From assembly GCA_036835325.1 (NCBI GenBank), contig DAITMF010000003.1:45339-109338 (forward strand): a stretch of DNA of 64,000 bases, in the 5' to 3' direction. Both the position numbers and the translations under genes were made by a program. The DNA comes from CAMCHP01 sp036835325. Lineage in GTDB: Bacteria; Bacteroidota; Bacteroidia; Flavobacteriales_D; Sanyastnellaceae. The notes beneath the pieces are model-generated. The model made no database searches. It saw nothing but the letters and a program-made list of their open reading frames with translations, and was not told the origin of the DNA. Below, piece after piece: positions 7,752 to 17,400 of this stretch (positions within the stretch are counted from its first letter, which is position 1; each line of letters begins with the position of its first letter).

Positions 7752-9083
7752 TCAGTGCTTCACAAAGCGAATAGCCGAGTTGCCATCACGGCCCTCAACC
7801 ACTGCGGTGTAGTGGCCCGGAGCCAGCGCATCAACAGCGATAACTGAGGTTACACCGTTCGTGGCAACCTGGGCCACTTCGCGGCCTTGGGCATCAAAAA
7901 TGCGCACAAAGCCGTCGACTGCACGACCGTCGGCATAGCGAAGGTTGAGCGCCTCTGTAGCCGGGTTTGGCCATGCGCTGATCGCTGAAGAAACCATCGT
8001 TTCAGCCACGCCAACAACCGCTTCAACGTCGTTGCCATTGCGTGGCAGAATCTTGAACTCGTTGAATGAGTAGAAGACCGGACCGGTTACGTTGTAGGCA
8101 GTACCTTGGGTGCGGGTAGCTTCGTAAATGGCGGGGTTAATAAGGGCTGATCCGCTGCCGTCGTTTACAATCCATTGTCCGAAACCTGAATTGGCATCTG
8201 TACAGATCGCGTTGCTTACGCGAACCAATACGCCTTCGTAGGCCTCTGTATTGACTTGTGCAGTGGTGATTTGGGCCGGTGCGTAGGGGGTGTTTCCGCT
8301 TGACACAATGGTCAAACCAGCAATTCCTGAGATCTGCGTCATTTCGAAGAACTCCACCACATTGCCAATGAAGGTAACGCTGTCGCCAACGGTTACCGCT
8401 GCATCGGTGAAAACGAATACACCGTTGTACGCGCCTTCGTTGTCTTGGATGAAGAACCCGTTGTTTCCACCCGCAGGAATAACCGCTGAAACAATGCCGC
8501 CGGTAAGCACAGTGCTACCCTCAAGTGGAGAGGCACCCATGGCATTTTGAATTTCGTTGATGGTCACTTGTGGGACATCTGAAGTCGTTACAACAACGTA
8601 GTCGATCTGAAGACCAAAGTCACCACCGGTGTTGCGAGTAGACAAAATAAATTCAGAGTTGTTGTTGGTGTTGGCACACACAAGGCTTTGAGTGACCTCT
8701 ACCCAGTTGGCGCTGTTGATGCTTTCGTAAGGCGCATAGGTGTAGCCAAAGTCTTCTGCACGGTTGTCGTACAAACCGGCACGAATGTCACCATTGCCGC
8801 GAACCAAGTAGGTAACTTCATAGCTGGTTGCGTTTTCTGTGGTCAAAGATTCGGTAGAGAAACGGCGGTGTTGGCTGTCAGCATTTTCAAGCTGCAGGGC
8901 AAAGTCGCCGGTACCCATGTTGTTGTTGGCTTGGGTAACTGCGGTCAAATCGATGTTGGTTCGGGCGCCGTTCCAGCCATCGGGAACACCGTTTGTCCAG
9001 TCGGTGAAGTCGCTTTCGAATACTTGGGCGCTAAGGCCGGCGCATGCGAGCAGAGAGAGAAAGAAAAGAGTAACGTTTTTCAT
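7752..9083 (-). CDS. Secreted OB-fold-type protein with T9SS type A sorting domain
   Basis: The 443-residue product has a signal peptide (MKNVTLFFLSLLACAGLSAQ), a carbohydrate-binding-like beta domain (residues about 22-170), a middle domain (about 172-345; VTINEIQ, STVLTGGIVSAV, NNGFFIQDNEGAYNGVFVF) resembling the OB-fold domains seen beside secreted nucleases, and a T9SS type A C-terminal domain (ISAWPNPATEALNLRY ... APGHYTAVVEG ... IRFVKH). It is the last gene of the TonB receptor/DUF5689 unit. No catalytic residues could be picked out, so a binding role is more likely than an enzymatic one. Confidence 0.72.
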   Translation of the reverse strand: MKNVTLFFLSLLACAGLSAQVFESDFTDWTNGVPDGWNGARTNIDLTAVTQANNNMGTGDFALQLENADSQHRRFSTESLTTENATSYEVTYLVRGNGDIRAGLYDNRAEDFGYTYAPYESINSANWVEVTQSLVCANTNNNSEFILSTRNTGGDFGLQIDYVVVTTSDVPQVTINEIQNAMGASPLEGSTVLTGGIVSAVIPAGGNNGFFIQDNEGAYNGVFVFTDAAVTVGDSVTFIGNVVEFFEMTQISGIAGLTIVSSGNTPYAPAQITTAQVNTEAYEGVLVRVSNAICTDANSGFGQWIVNDGSGSALINPAIYEATRTQGTAYNVTGPVFYSFNEFKILPRNGNDVEAVVGVAETMVSSAISAWPNPATEALNLRYADGRAVDGFVRIFDAQGREVAQVATNGVTSVIAVDALAPGHYTAVVEGRDGNSAIRFVKH

Positions 9084-9106
9084 GGTAAAAGATTTGTGTA
9101 ACGTGC

Positions 9107-10390
9107 TTAGTACTCGGTGATCAGAATGTCGTCAACCTCCCAAGTGGCTGATTGGTTGGTACTGGTGTATTTAAAGGCGATGCGCACATTGCTCTGACCC
9201 ACGAAGTTGGTCATCGGAAGTACACCGCTGTCGGTCCATTGGAAGCCACCTGTTGACCAGCCCAAGAAGAGGGTGTAGTCTTCCCAAGTGCCTTGGGTTG
9301 CCGGTGAGCTTGTGCCATCGTAATTGGTTGAGATCATAACTTGAAGGCCGGGTCCGGAGAAGTTGCGCGCATTGCGGAACGAAAGCCCGGGTGCTGTGGC
9401 GGCGCTGAGGTCAACCGCCGGTGAGATCAACCACAGCTCGGTTTGCGATGAGCTGCCGCCATCCCATCCGGAGGCTACAGCGTAGAAATTACCTGCTGAA
9501 CCTTGGTCAGAAACCTCCCAAACGTGGTTTTCAGGTGTGCTGGTCACTTGGTAGTTGATCCATCCGCCGGAGGCGAGATTCTCATCTTGAAAATCTTTAA
9601 GCAAGTAGGCGTCATCTCCGCCGCCACCGCCGCCGCCGCCGGTGCAACGCTCACCGCTGAGCTGCACCTCGTCAAGGTTGCGGATGTACAACTGCATGTC
9701 GTTGTTGAACTGGCCAACAATCGCCACAAACGAGCCATTGCCTTCGGGAATGGTGAGGTTTGCGAAGTTCGCAAAGCCCGAACTGCGCACAATTACGGTG
9801 TTACCGTTGCAATCGGTCAAGGTGCGGTTAACACTCGATTGGTTGATGGCATCGGCGTAAGGTTGACCGAGCTCTCCACCCACGAATTCAACGTTTTCAA
9901 GGCGAATAAGCTGTCCTTGAATCGCGGGCGATATTTCGCTGATGGTAACGGTTTTCGGCGCGAAGGGCACGTTGGTGGCTTGCTTCACGATGTTGTCGAT
10001 TTGGCTCACGTTGTCGAGCTGCAACATGCCGCTAAACACGTTCAAAATGGTACCGGGTAGGTAAACACGTACCGAGTCGCCTTCGTAAACCCCACCCGGG
10101 GTTTGCAAGCGCAGGTTGATGGCCGCGTCACCGTCTTGGAGGTAGATATTGCGGTACAGGTTGCCATTTTGCTCGTCAGCGGTGATCACCCCAAACACTG
10201 AGTATTCTTCAGTGAAGGTGATGGCCTCGCCTGCGAAGAGATCGCGCAACTGCTGAACAGTGAGCACTTGGCCCACGGGCAGCTCGTTGAGTGGCGGACT
10301 GTCGTATTCGCGCTTACATGCGCTTAAGGTTACAATGCCGATGATGGTCAATACGGCAAGGATGCGGTTGGTGTATGTAGTCGCTTTCAT
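9107..10390 (-). CDS. DUF5689 / choice-of-anchor J lipoprotein
   Basis: This 427-residue outer-membrane lipoprotein candidate has lipobox LSAC (Cys25). A DUF5689-type domain follows (residues about 40-255, with an OB-like pattern, FTEEYSVFGVITADEQNGNLYRNIYLQD), then a linker of eight Gly, then a jelly-roll choice-of-anchor J domain (about 265-427, LKDFQDENLASGGW ... WEVDDILITEY). The Gly linker comes from a run of GCC-type trinucleotides at about 9620-9646, so its length could vary. The gene starts 3 nt after the TonB receptor stop; the pair likely works as receptor and surface-exposed lipoprotein, by analogy with SusC/SusD-like pairs, though it is not SusD. Confidence 0.78.
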   Translation of the reverse strand: MKATTYTNRILAVLTIIGIVTLSACKREYDSPPLNELPVGQVLTVQQLRDLFAGEAITFTEEYSVFGVITADEQNGNLYRNIYLQDGDAAINLRLQTPGGVYEGDSVRVYLPGTILNVFSGMLQLDNVSQIDNIVKQATNVPFAPKTVTISEISPAIQGQLIRLENVEFVGGELGQPYADAINQSSVNRTLTDCNGNTVIVRSSGFANFANLTIPEGNGSFVAIVGQFNNDMQLYIRNLDEVQLSGERCTGGGGGGGGDDAYLLKDFQDENLASGGWINYQVTSTPENHVWEVSDQGSAGNFYAVASGWDGGSSSQTELWLISPAVDLSAATAPGLSFRNARNFSGPGLQVMISTNYDGTSSPATQGTWEDYTLFLGWSTGGFQWTDSGVLPMTNFVGQSNVRIAFKYTSTNQSATWEVDDILITEY

Positions 10391-10393
10391 AAA

Positions 10394-12943
10394 TCAAAAA
10401 CTCACTGCAAGTTGGGCAAAATAGGTGCGTCCGAACAAGTAGCTCAAACGCGGAGGAAATTTGTTTACATCGGTGCGGTCGTAGCGCAATTGCTCAAAGC
10501 CGCCGATGGCGAATTCTTGGTTGTTCAACAGGTTGCTGGTGCTTATGTTGAGGTTGATGAACATGCCCTTCACACGCCATGACTTGCCAAAGTAGGCGTC
10601 AACGGTGAAGTTATCGTCGAGACGGGTTTGCGCAAGCAAGGCATCCCACTGCGGGTCGTCGGTCACGAAGTTCCCTAAGGCCTCAGAGGTTCTGCGGTCT
10701 GGGTTCGGATCAAGGTAGATGTGGGCGAAGTAGTTCGCGTTGACACCTGCAAACCAGTACTTCGGCGAGTTGTAGCGCAAGCCCAGCGAGCCGGCCGTTT
10801 GCGGCATACCACCGATGCGGTAGTTTTTAAGGTACACGGTGCGGTTGTCGGCGATTACTTCTTCAGCGTTGTCGCGGGTGATGCGTGCGGTCGGACGAGA
10901 GTTCCAGAGGTACTGCCCGGTTCCGAGTACGGCTGTCACCACAGTGGTTGATGACGCGTTGGCCTCAACGCCAATTTCTGTACCCATGTGCAGGTGGTCA
11001 ACACCGGTCATGCTGTAGTTTACAAAGGTTCTGAACTCATCGTGGTAGAAGCTACGGGCCCACACTTGGTCGTTGATCTCGGTGTAGAACACGGTCGCGC
11101 GCGCTTTGAATTTGGGGTAGCGTACGATGTAGTTCAGGTCTCCCCCAAAGATTTTTTCGGTGGTAAGGCCTGGAATGGTTTCGTGGCGCGTACGGGGCGA
11201 CAAGAACGAGAACCTTGCCGATGGCGGTAAGGTTTGGTGTACCAAGTTAGCTGTCAAAATATGACGTCCGGTAACTTTGTAGGTAGCGCCTGCCTTAAGT
11301 CCGTATGTAAAGAAGCTGGTGCGCTCTGATTCGCCAAACGACGATTCAGGGAATCGGCCGTTTTGCATGGCGCTGTTCCTCCAGAATTCGGTTTGCCCGA
11401 GCTCTGCACCGGCGTAGAAATCCCACTTTCGGAAGGTATAATCGTACTGCGCAAAGGCGTTGTAGCGGTTAACGTTCATGGTGTAGTCAAAACCGAATAC
11501 TTCGCCTTCACGAACGATGCGGTTGGGCGTATTCAGGTCGTTCTGGGCGAGATCAGCGTTGTTGAAGTCGCGCAGGGCGAATTGGTCAACATCGACCCAG
11601 AAATCACCGCCCAGAAGGTCTTCAATCATTCTGAAGTTGCGGGTACTTTGGTGGTGGAAGGACGCGCCCACGATAAGCTTCTCACGGTCGCTAAAGCTAT
11701 GGCTGTATACGCTGTTGGCGCCATACGTGGTGAGGTCGTTGCGGATTTCTTCAACGATGTACATGCTGCGGTTACCGGTAACGTTGTTGCCATTAATGCC
11801 ATTGGCGTTTTCAACGGTGAAGAGGTTCTTGCTGTTGGCGAAGTAGAGGCGGTCCCAGTCGATTTGACGGACTTCAGGCCCGCCGGTCCAGGCAGCGGTG
11901 GCCGCATCGAAGCCAACTTGGTCATTGTCAAGTTCGAAGAAGCTTGGCAAATAGCGCCAGTAATCGGGTCGTGGGTCAGGCGCATCGTACCAGTTGATGG
12001 CGGTGATGCCTCCGCGGCCTGTCGAAGCAAACAGCGAGGTTTTTATGCTGGTGTTCGCAGTAGGTGTGTAATAGTGCGATGCAATGGCCATTGGGGTGTG
12101 GTTGTTGGTCACACGGGCATTGCGTTTTTCGCCATTTTGGAAACCCCAGTTAGGATTGTAGAAGTTAGTCCCGGCGAGGTCGTAGGCCTCTTGTATCGCC
12201 AGACCTTGGCGCCCTTGCACTACAGGAGCTCCGAACACGACCACGCCGAAACTGTGTGTTTTGTTCAGTTTTTTCTCTGCCGATAAAAAGTAGCCTGCGG
12301 CATCGAAGAATGTGCCTTCAACGTAGCCTTCATCGGCCCAACGGCGTGAGAGTGACACGGTAAATGCCCAGCCGTTTTCCATCATGCCCGTAGAGTGCGT
12401 GGCCATGATGCGGTTGCGGTAAGCGCGGTTTGAAGAAGCGTACGAAACGCGGGTTCCCGGCCGCATTTCACTTGCGCGCAGGTCGATGTTGGTGTACCCT
12501 CCGATTCCGCCGAAGTTGTACTGCGAACCTTGAACGCCGGTGCGCACACTGATGTTGCGCGTAACATCGTTCAAGCCCCCCCAGCGAAACCACTGAGCCC
12601 AGCCGCTTTCAAGATCATTGACGAGAATGCCATTGAGCGATACACGGGTGTGGTTTGATTGGTAACCACGAATGCGGTAGCGGGCTGATCCGAAGTTAAA
12701 GCCTGCGGTGCTGGTGTATACATCACGCGCCGATTGCAGTAGACCCGAGATGTCTTGCGACTCAAGCTCGGCATCGAGGTCATCAGCCGTTACAGTAAAT
12801 ACACTCGTTCGGGGCTGCATCTCCAAGCCGGTGGTGTCAGGCATGGTTCTTGATACCGGTAGGGTATCGGTCTGTGCAGTTGCCCATCCTGCCGTGAGGC
12901 AGAACATGAATAAAACTGCAAATTTGCAGGGGGTGTTAGGCAT
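10394..12943 (-). CDS. TonB-dependent outer-membrane receptor
   Basis: This 849-residue TonB-dependent receptor has a signal peptide (MPNTPCKFAVLFMFCLTAGWATAQ), a plug domain (about residues 45-170; VFTVTADDLDAELESQDISGLL, YRIRGYQSNHTRVSLNGILVND) and a beta-barrel ending in the aromatic-terminated strand FAQLAVSF. It lacks the N-terminal carboxypeptidase-regulatory-like domain of SusC proteins. The frame is open upstream to 13141, but the signal peptide indicates 12943, with a candidate -7 box TAACTTTC at 13017-13010. It leads an operon with the DUF5689 lipoprotein and the T9SS-exported protein, divergent from a phosphodiesterase-type lipoprotein. The substrate is unknown; the context suggests nucleic acid or phosphoester breakdown products. 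Confidence 0.85.
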   Translation of the reverse strand: MPNTPCKFAVLFMFCLTAGWATAQTDTLPVSRTMPDTTGLEMQPRTSVFTVTADDLDAELESQDISGLLQSARDVYTSTAGFNFGSARYRIRGYQSNHTRVSLNGILVNDLESGWAQWFRWGGLNDVTRNISVRTGVQGSQYNFGGIGGYTNIDLRASEMRPGTRVSYASSNRAYRNRIMATHSTGMMENGWAFTVSLSRRWADEGYVEGTFFDAAGYFLSAEKKLNKTHSFGVVVFGAPVVQGRQGLAIQEAYDLAGTNFYNPNWGFQNGEKRNARVTNNHTPMAIASHYYTPTANTSIKTSLFASTGRGGITAINWYDAPDPRPDYWRYLPSFFELDNDQVGFDAATAAWTGGPEVRQIDWDRLYFANSKNLFTVENANGINGNNVTGNRSMYIVEEIRNDLTTYGANSVYSHSFSDREKLIVGASFHHQSTRNFRMIEDLLGGDFWVDVDQFALRDFNNADLAQNDLNTPNRIVREGEVFGFDYTMNVNRYNAFAQYDYTFRKWDFYAGAELGQTEFWRNSAMQNGRFPESSFGESERTSFFTYGLKAGATYKVTGRHILTANLVHQTLPPSARFSFLSPRTRHETIPGLTTEKIFGGDLNYIVRYPKFKARATVFYTEINDQVWARSFYHDEFRTFVNYSMTGVDHLHMGTEIGVEANASSTTVVTAVLGTGQYLWNSRPTARITRDNAEEVIADNRTVYLKNYRIGGMPQTAGSLGLRYNSPKYWFAGVNANYFAHIYLDPNPDRRTSEALGNFVTDDPQWDALLAQTRLDDNFTVDAYFGKSWRVKGMFINLNISTSNLLNNQEFAIGGFEQLRYDRTDVNKFPPRLSYLFGRTYFAQLAVSF

Positions 12944-13008
12944 GCTGAGCATGGTCGAAAATTGGGTTACAATGTTACACATACCCATTGACATTGCATC
13001 ATGCTGAT

Positions 13009-13017
13009 CGAAAGTTA
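13009..13017 (-). promoter_or_regulatory. Candidate -7 box for the TonB receptor operon
   Basis: On the minus strand TAACTTTCG departs from TAnnTTTG by one base, with a possible -33 TTG about 20 nt upstream. It is 66 nt before the chosen start at 12943. Confidence 0.35.
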
Positions 13018-13121
13018 ACAAAGTGGTAATTGAAAGGTCAAGCGGCATGACATTTGCACTCCAAAACATTGTGTATGTTGCGCCTCCTAAATTTACGGCC
13101 TTTTGGAAAATTTGGTAGTGT

Positions 13122-14189
13122 ATGAATACTTCTAAACTCAAGCTTTTTTCACCTTTGGCGGCGGCTCTTGTGCTTCTTTTTTTGGGAGGATGTGCACTGC
13201 CGTATCAGGTCGACGGACAGGAGTATCAACCTGCGGTTGTGGGCTTTTACAACGTAGAAAACCTCTTTGACACGGTTGATTCTCCTGACACCAACGACGA
13301 AGAGTACTTGCCCGATGGTTTGAAAGGGTGGACGGAAGAGCGCTACCGTGAGAAACTCGCCAACATGGCCCGGGTAATCAGTGAAATCGGCACAGAGATT
13401 CATCCTTCGGGGGTGCAAATTCTCGGCCTTTCAGAAATTGAAAACCGCCAAGTGGTTGAAGACCTTATCAATACCGGTCCTTTGGCTGACCGCAATTACG
13501 GCATAGTGCATTACGACTCGCCTGACCGTCGTGGTATAGACGTGGGTTTGATCTACCAAAAAGACCGCTTCAAGGTCTTCAACAGCAAAAGCTACTGCCT
13601 CACCCTGCCGAACCGCGACGATTTTTTTACCCGCGACCAACTCCTTGTCAGCGGTGTGCTCGATGGCGACACCGTGCATGTAATTGTGGTCCATTGGCCT
13701 TCGCGCCGCGGAGGTGAAAAGAAAAGCATGCCACTGCGCATGGCGGCTGCTGAGCTCGGTAGAAGCATCGTTGATTCCATCCAAACAGAGAACCCAAATG
13801 CGGCCATATTCTACATGGGTGACCTCAATGATGATCCTGTTGACCCGTCGGTACGTCGCGGACTTCGCTCATCCGGCAAAGCCGAAAAAACAACTGCCGG
13901 AATGCTCTTTAACCCCATGGAAGACCTTTACAACAAGGGCATCGGTTCATTGGCCTACCGCGACAACTGGAACTTGTTTGACCAAGTGCTCGTGAGCGAA
14001 GGCGGCATCACGCCCTTGCGCAACTCGTACCGCTACTTCGGGGCGAAAGTCTTTAATAAGCCATACCTTCGTCAGCAAGAGGGCAACTTTGCGGGCTACC
14101 CGTTCCGAACCCACGTGGGAAACACCTACAAAGGGGGCTTCAGTGACCACTTTCCGGTGTACCTCATTTTGGTTCGTGACATCCGTTAA
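13122..14189 (+). CDS. Endonuclease/exonuclease/phosphatase family lipoprotein
   Basis: The 355-residue lipoprotein (lipobox LGGC, Cys24) has an EEP fold like DNase I. Visible catalytic motifs are FYNVENLFDT (Asn44), SEIENRQ (Glu105), VVHWPSRRGG (His191 region), MGDLNDDP (Asp234, Asn236) and the C-terminal SDHFPVY. It should cleave phosphodiester or phosphomonoester bonds outside the inner membrane, probably at the cell surface or in the periplasm. It is transcribed divergently from the TonB receptor operon, with about 180 nt between starts, which supports a joint role in using extracellular nucleic acid; the exact substrate is an inference. Confidence 0.83.
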   Translation: MNTSKLKLFSPLAAALVLLFLGGCALPYQVDGQEYQPAVVGFYNVENLFDTVDSPDTNDEEYLPDGLKGWTEERYREKLANMARVISEIGTEIHPSGVQILGLSEIENRQVVEDLINTGPLADRNYGIVHYDSPDRRGIDVGLIYQKDRFKVFNSKSYCLTLPNRDDFFTRDQLLVSGVLDGDTVHVIVVHWPSRRGGEKKSMPLRMAAAELGRSIVDSIQTENPNAAIFYMGDLNDDPVDPSVRRGLRSSGKAEKTTAGMLFNPMEDLYNKGIGSLAYRDNWNLFDQVLVSEGGITPLRNSYRYFGAKVFNKPYLRQQEGNFAGYPFRTHVGNTYKGGFSDHFPVYLILVRDIR

Positions 14190-14353
14190 GCGTTCTCTAT
14201 CAACACCTCTCCGTGAAAAGGTAGGCGCGCATACGCAACCATCTGCTGATATCTATGGTCATCTTTGAGACCGACTAATGCGCGATTCAAGGCACATTAT
14301 ATGCTCTTGATGACTTTATTGACCAGCTTTTAAGCAAAATTGGCGTTGATTGC

Positions 14354-14361
14354 TATCTTTA
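14354..14361 (+). promoter_or_regulatory. Candidate -7 box for the 2399-residue surface protein
   Basis: TATCTTTA, one base from TAnnTTTG, about 65 nt before the ATG at 14427. A GGGGAGAGGAA stretch at about 14410-14420 could serve as a ribosome binding site, which is unusual here because most genes in the window lack one. Confidence 0.35.
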
Positions 14362-14426
14362 CGAGTGGCAAGCGCCACATTAAACTTCAACGCAGTCACT
14401 GACTATATAGGGGAGAGGAATTCTAC

Positions 14427-17400
14427 ATGAAGAGTTTGTACACGCTGCTGAGTGTTGTGTTGCTATGCACCGCATTCACTGTCCGCGGAAATCACATTCT
14501 GGGAGGACATATCACGTATGAATGCTTAGGTGGTAACAATTACGGCGTTACACTGACCATCTACAAAGATTGTTTTGGCGCAACTCTGGCCGTGCCTACT
14601 GAAAACCTCTTCTTCATTCCGAATACAGGTTGTACAATTCCCTTTTCGGCGAACATTCCACTCACGGGTGAAGTCGAAATATCCGATCTCTGTGCATCTG
14701 AAATCGTCAATTCAAGCTGCAGCGGTGGCTTTATACCAGGGGCGCAACAACTTACGTATTACGGTGAAGTGAACCTAAATCCGGGCTGCACGTGGCAGAT
14801 TCAATGGGCATCCGGTGACTGGAATTACTTCATCAATATGGACAATTCCTTTCTGCCGACGGCTTTTTTAGCAACCGATCTTGACCCCACAACAGTGGGT
14901 TGCGCTTCATCGATTGAAATCGTCACACCAAACCCAATCAACTACTCCTGTACAGGAGCACCCGTTGTGTACGACATTGTTGTAAGCAACCCCAACAACT
15001 ACGACCTCGCCTTCAGCTTGGTATGTCCGTTAACCACAGCAGGGGTAACAGCGCCCATCACTGCGCCGTGCAACGATCCTATTCCTGGAATGACCATTGA
15101 CCCAAACACCGGTCAAATCGGCTTTACGTCACCGATGATGTTTGGCAACTACGTCACTGCGGTCAGTATCGACATGTTCGACAACGGTGATTACGTAGGT
15201 ACAGTAACCGAAAGCATTGCCTTCACCATACGGTTATGCACCGTTACGCCCACTACCTTTCAAGCGCCGCTGCTTCAAGACGTGCTGAACGGCACTCTGG
15301 CCGCGGTCGACGAGGTCACCGCTTGCGTGGGCGACTCAGTGTGCGTGAGCGTTGTTGGAAGCAACACCAACATCTTCCGAACCGTTACCATGACAACTGA
15401 CTTTGGCACGGTATTCCCCACCGGTGATTTCACCACCACGGGTAACAACCCGGTGACCGGACGTTTCTGCGTGGTGGCTACCGATGCCATGGTAGGCAGC
15501 AACCTTATCACAGTTGGCATTATTGACGATGCCTGTGTGAACCCCAGTAGCGCGCAAGACCAGTTCACGGTTACTATTAGCCCTGGTGCGTTTTTCGGCA
15601 TCCCCGACACTACCATCTGCTTCGGTAGCACGGTAGAAATCACCGGTTTGGGCGACACCCAATTCAATTGGTCAGTGCTCTCAGGAGACCCTGCGCCGGG
15701 TTTCGTGGGCAACGGCCCGGTGCAGAACCTCAGTCCTGACACCGACACCCAAATTCAGATTCAGTCGGTCAATGGCGTCGCAGGATGCCCATTGACCGAT
15801 GTATTGAACATCTTCGTGTCGTTGGCTGAAGTTGCTTTGGTGGGAACCAACGAGTCGTGCGCCGGCAATGACGGCAGCATCGACCTCACCGTTTCAGGCG
15901 GAAGCGGCAATTACACCTACGATTGGCCAGCCATCCCGTCAGCGGTTCAAGACCCTAACGGTCTTACCGGAGGCAATTACGAGGTCACCGTTACCGATGC
16001 CGGATTGAACTTCGTTTGCACACGCACCGAATCGATTACCCTTACCAGCACGCCGCCGCCTGCAGGCAGCATCTCGGGTGACGCCACGATTTGCGAAGGC
16101 GATTGCACCGACATCACCTTCGCCTTTACCGGTGTTGGACCGTTTACCGTAAACCTCCGCAACGAACAAACCGGGGCGCTCGAGGCCACCGGAGCACTGA
16201 ACGATGGCGACACTTTTCAAGTGTGCCCAACGGTCACCACCACCTACACACTCGAGTTGGTGACCGACGCCAACGTGCCGGCCTGTACCTATGCCATTGA
16301 GACCCAGGTGACCATCACCGTGCGGCCCAGTGTCACTGCCGGTTTTGTGCTTCCTACTGCTATCTGCGGAGGCGAAAGTGCTGACCTTGAGCTGAGCATT
16401 GACCAGCCCGGCAATTTCGTTGTGACTTATACGCCCAACACGGGTACGCCGGCCTCGCCGGCTACAGCTACCGATGGCAACCTTGTGGCGGTTACTCCGG
16501 CAGCAACCACCAACTACCAAGTAACCTCGGTTGAGTACACCGATGCTCCGGCATGTCCCGGAGTGGTGTTGGCTCCCGTTACGCTAACGGTTGACCCGCT
16601 GCCCACACTCGGGGTTACAGCGGTGGCCACCATCTGCGAGGGCGATGCGGTGAGTCTAACTCTCAACCTCACCGGCGCTGGGCCGTGGGAAGTTGTGCAC
16701 GACTACGCAAGTGCGGCCTCGCCCTTGGTGGTGAATGCCTCGCCGTTTACCTGGAACCTGCCCGTTTCACCGGCACAATCAACTACCATTAATTTCTCGT
16801 CGGTCACCGACGTGGGCGCGGGTTGCGTTGCCGCTGTGGCGTTGATTTCGGCGATTAACGTAAATCCGCTTCCGGGAGGTTCTTTGGCCAACGACGCCAC
16901 ACTGTGCGAGGACGAGTCGGCCGATTTGACCTTCACATTCACAGGCATCGGGCCCTACACCATTCAATGGAGCGACGGCACAACCAACTTCACCAACTTC
17001 GGTGCAAATACGGGCTTGGTGCAATCGGTAACCCCCGCCCAAACTACCACCTACTGCCTTGACCTCATTACCGATACCAACGGATGCGAATTTGCCCCGG
17101 TGTCATGCGTTGACATCACCGTTATTCCCGCCGCTACAGCCGAGTTCAATGGCAGCTCTGCCGACATTTGCATCAACGATTGTGCCGATCTCGCCTTCAC
17201 CTTCTCCACCGGTGTAGGCCCTTACGAGGTCGAATACACCGTTGCCGGTTCTTCCGGAAGTGCCACCACCACGGCGGTGTTCAATGCCGGAGATTTGCTA
17301 AACCTCTGTCCGACCGAATCGGTCACCGTCACCCTTAACAGCGTGTTCGACCAAGGCAGCAACTGTGCGGTTGACATCAGCACTGCGCAGCCATTTGCCA

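Noticed and set aside
9558..9578. CATCCGCCGGAGGCGAGA in the DUF5689 gene as a repeat copy
   Set aside because: Several mismatches including the T-run; it encodes NLASGGW, common in jelly-roll domains. Possible but too weak to count.
11363..12286. A 307-residue plus-strand frame opposite the TonB receptor, and similar long antisense frames elsewhere
   Set aside because: They mirror codons of clear genes, have no recognisable domains or promoters, and are expected in a GC-rich coding strand.
10394..13141. TonB receptor starting at 13141
   Set aside because: The first 66 residues lack receptor or signal features and overlap the divergent promoter region; a proper signal peptide begins at 12943.
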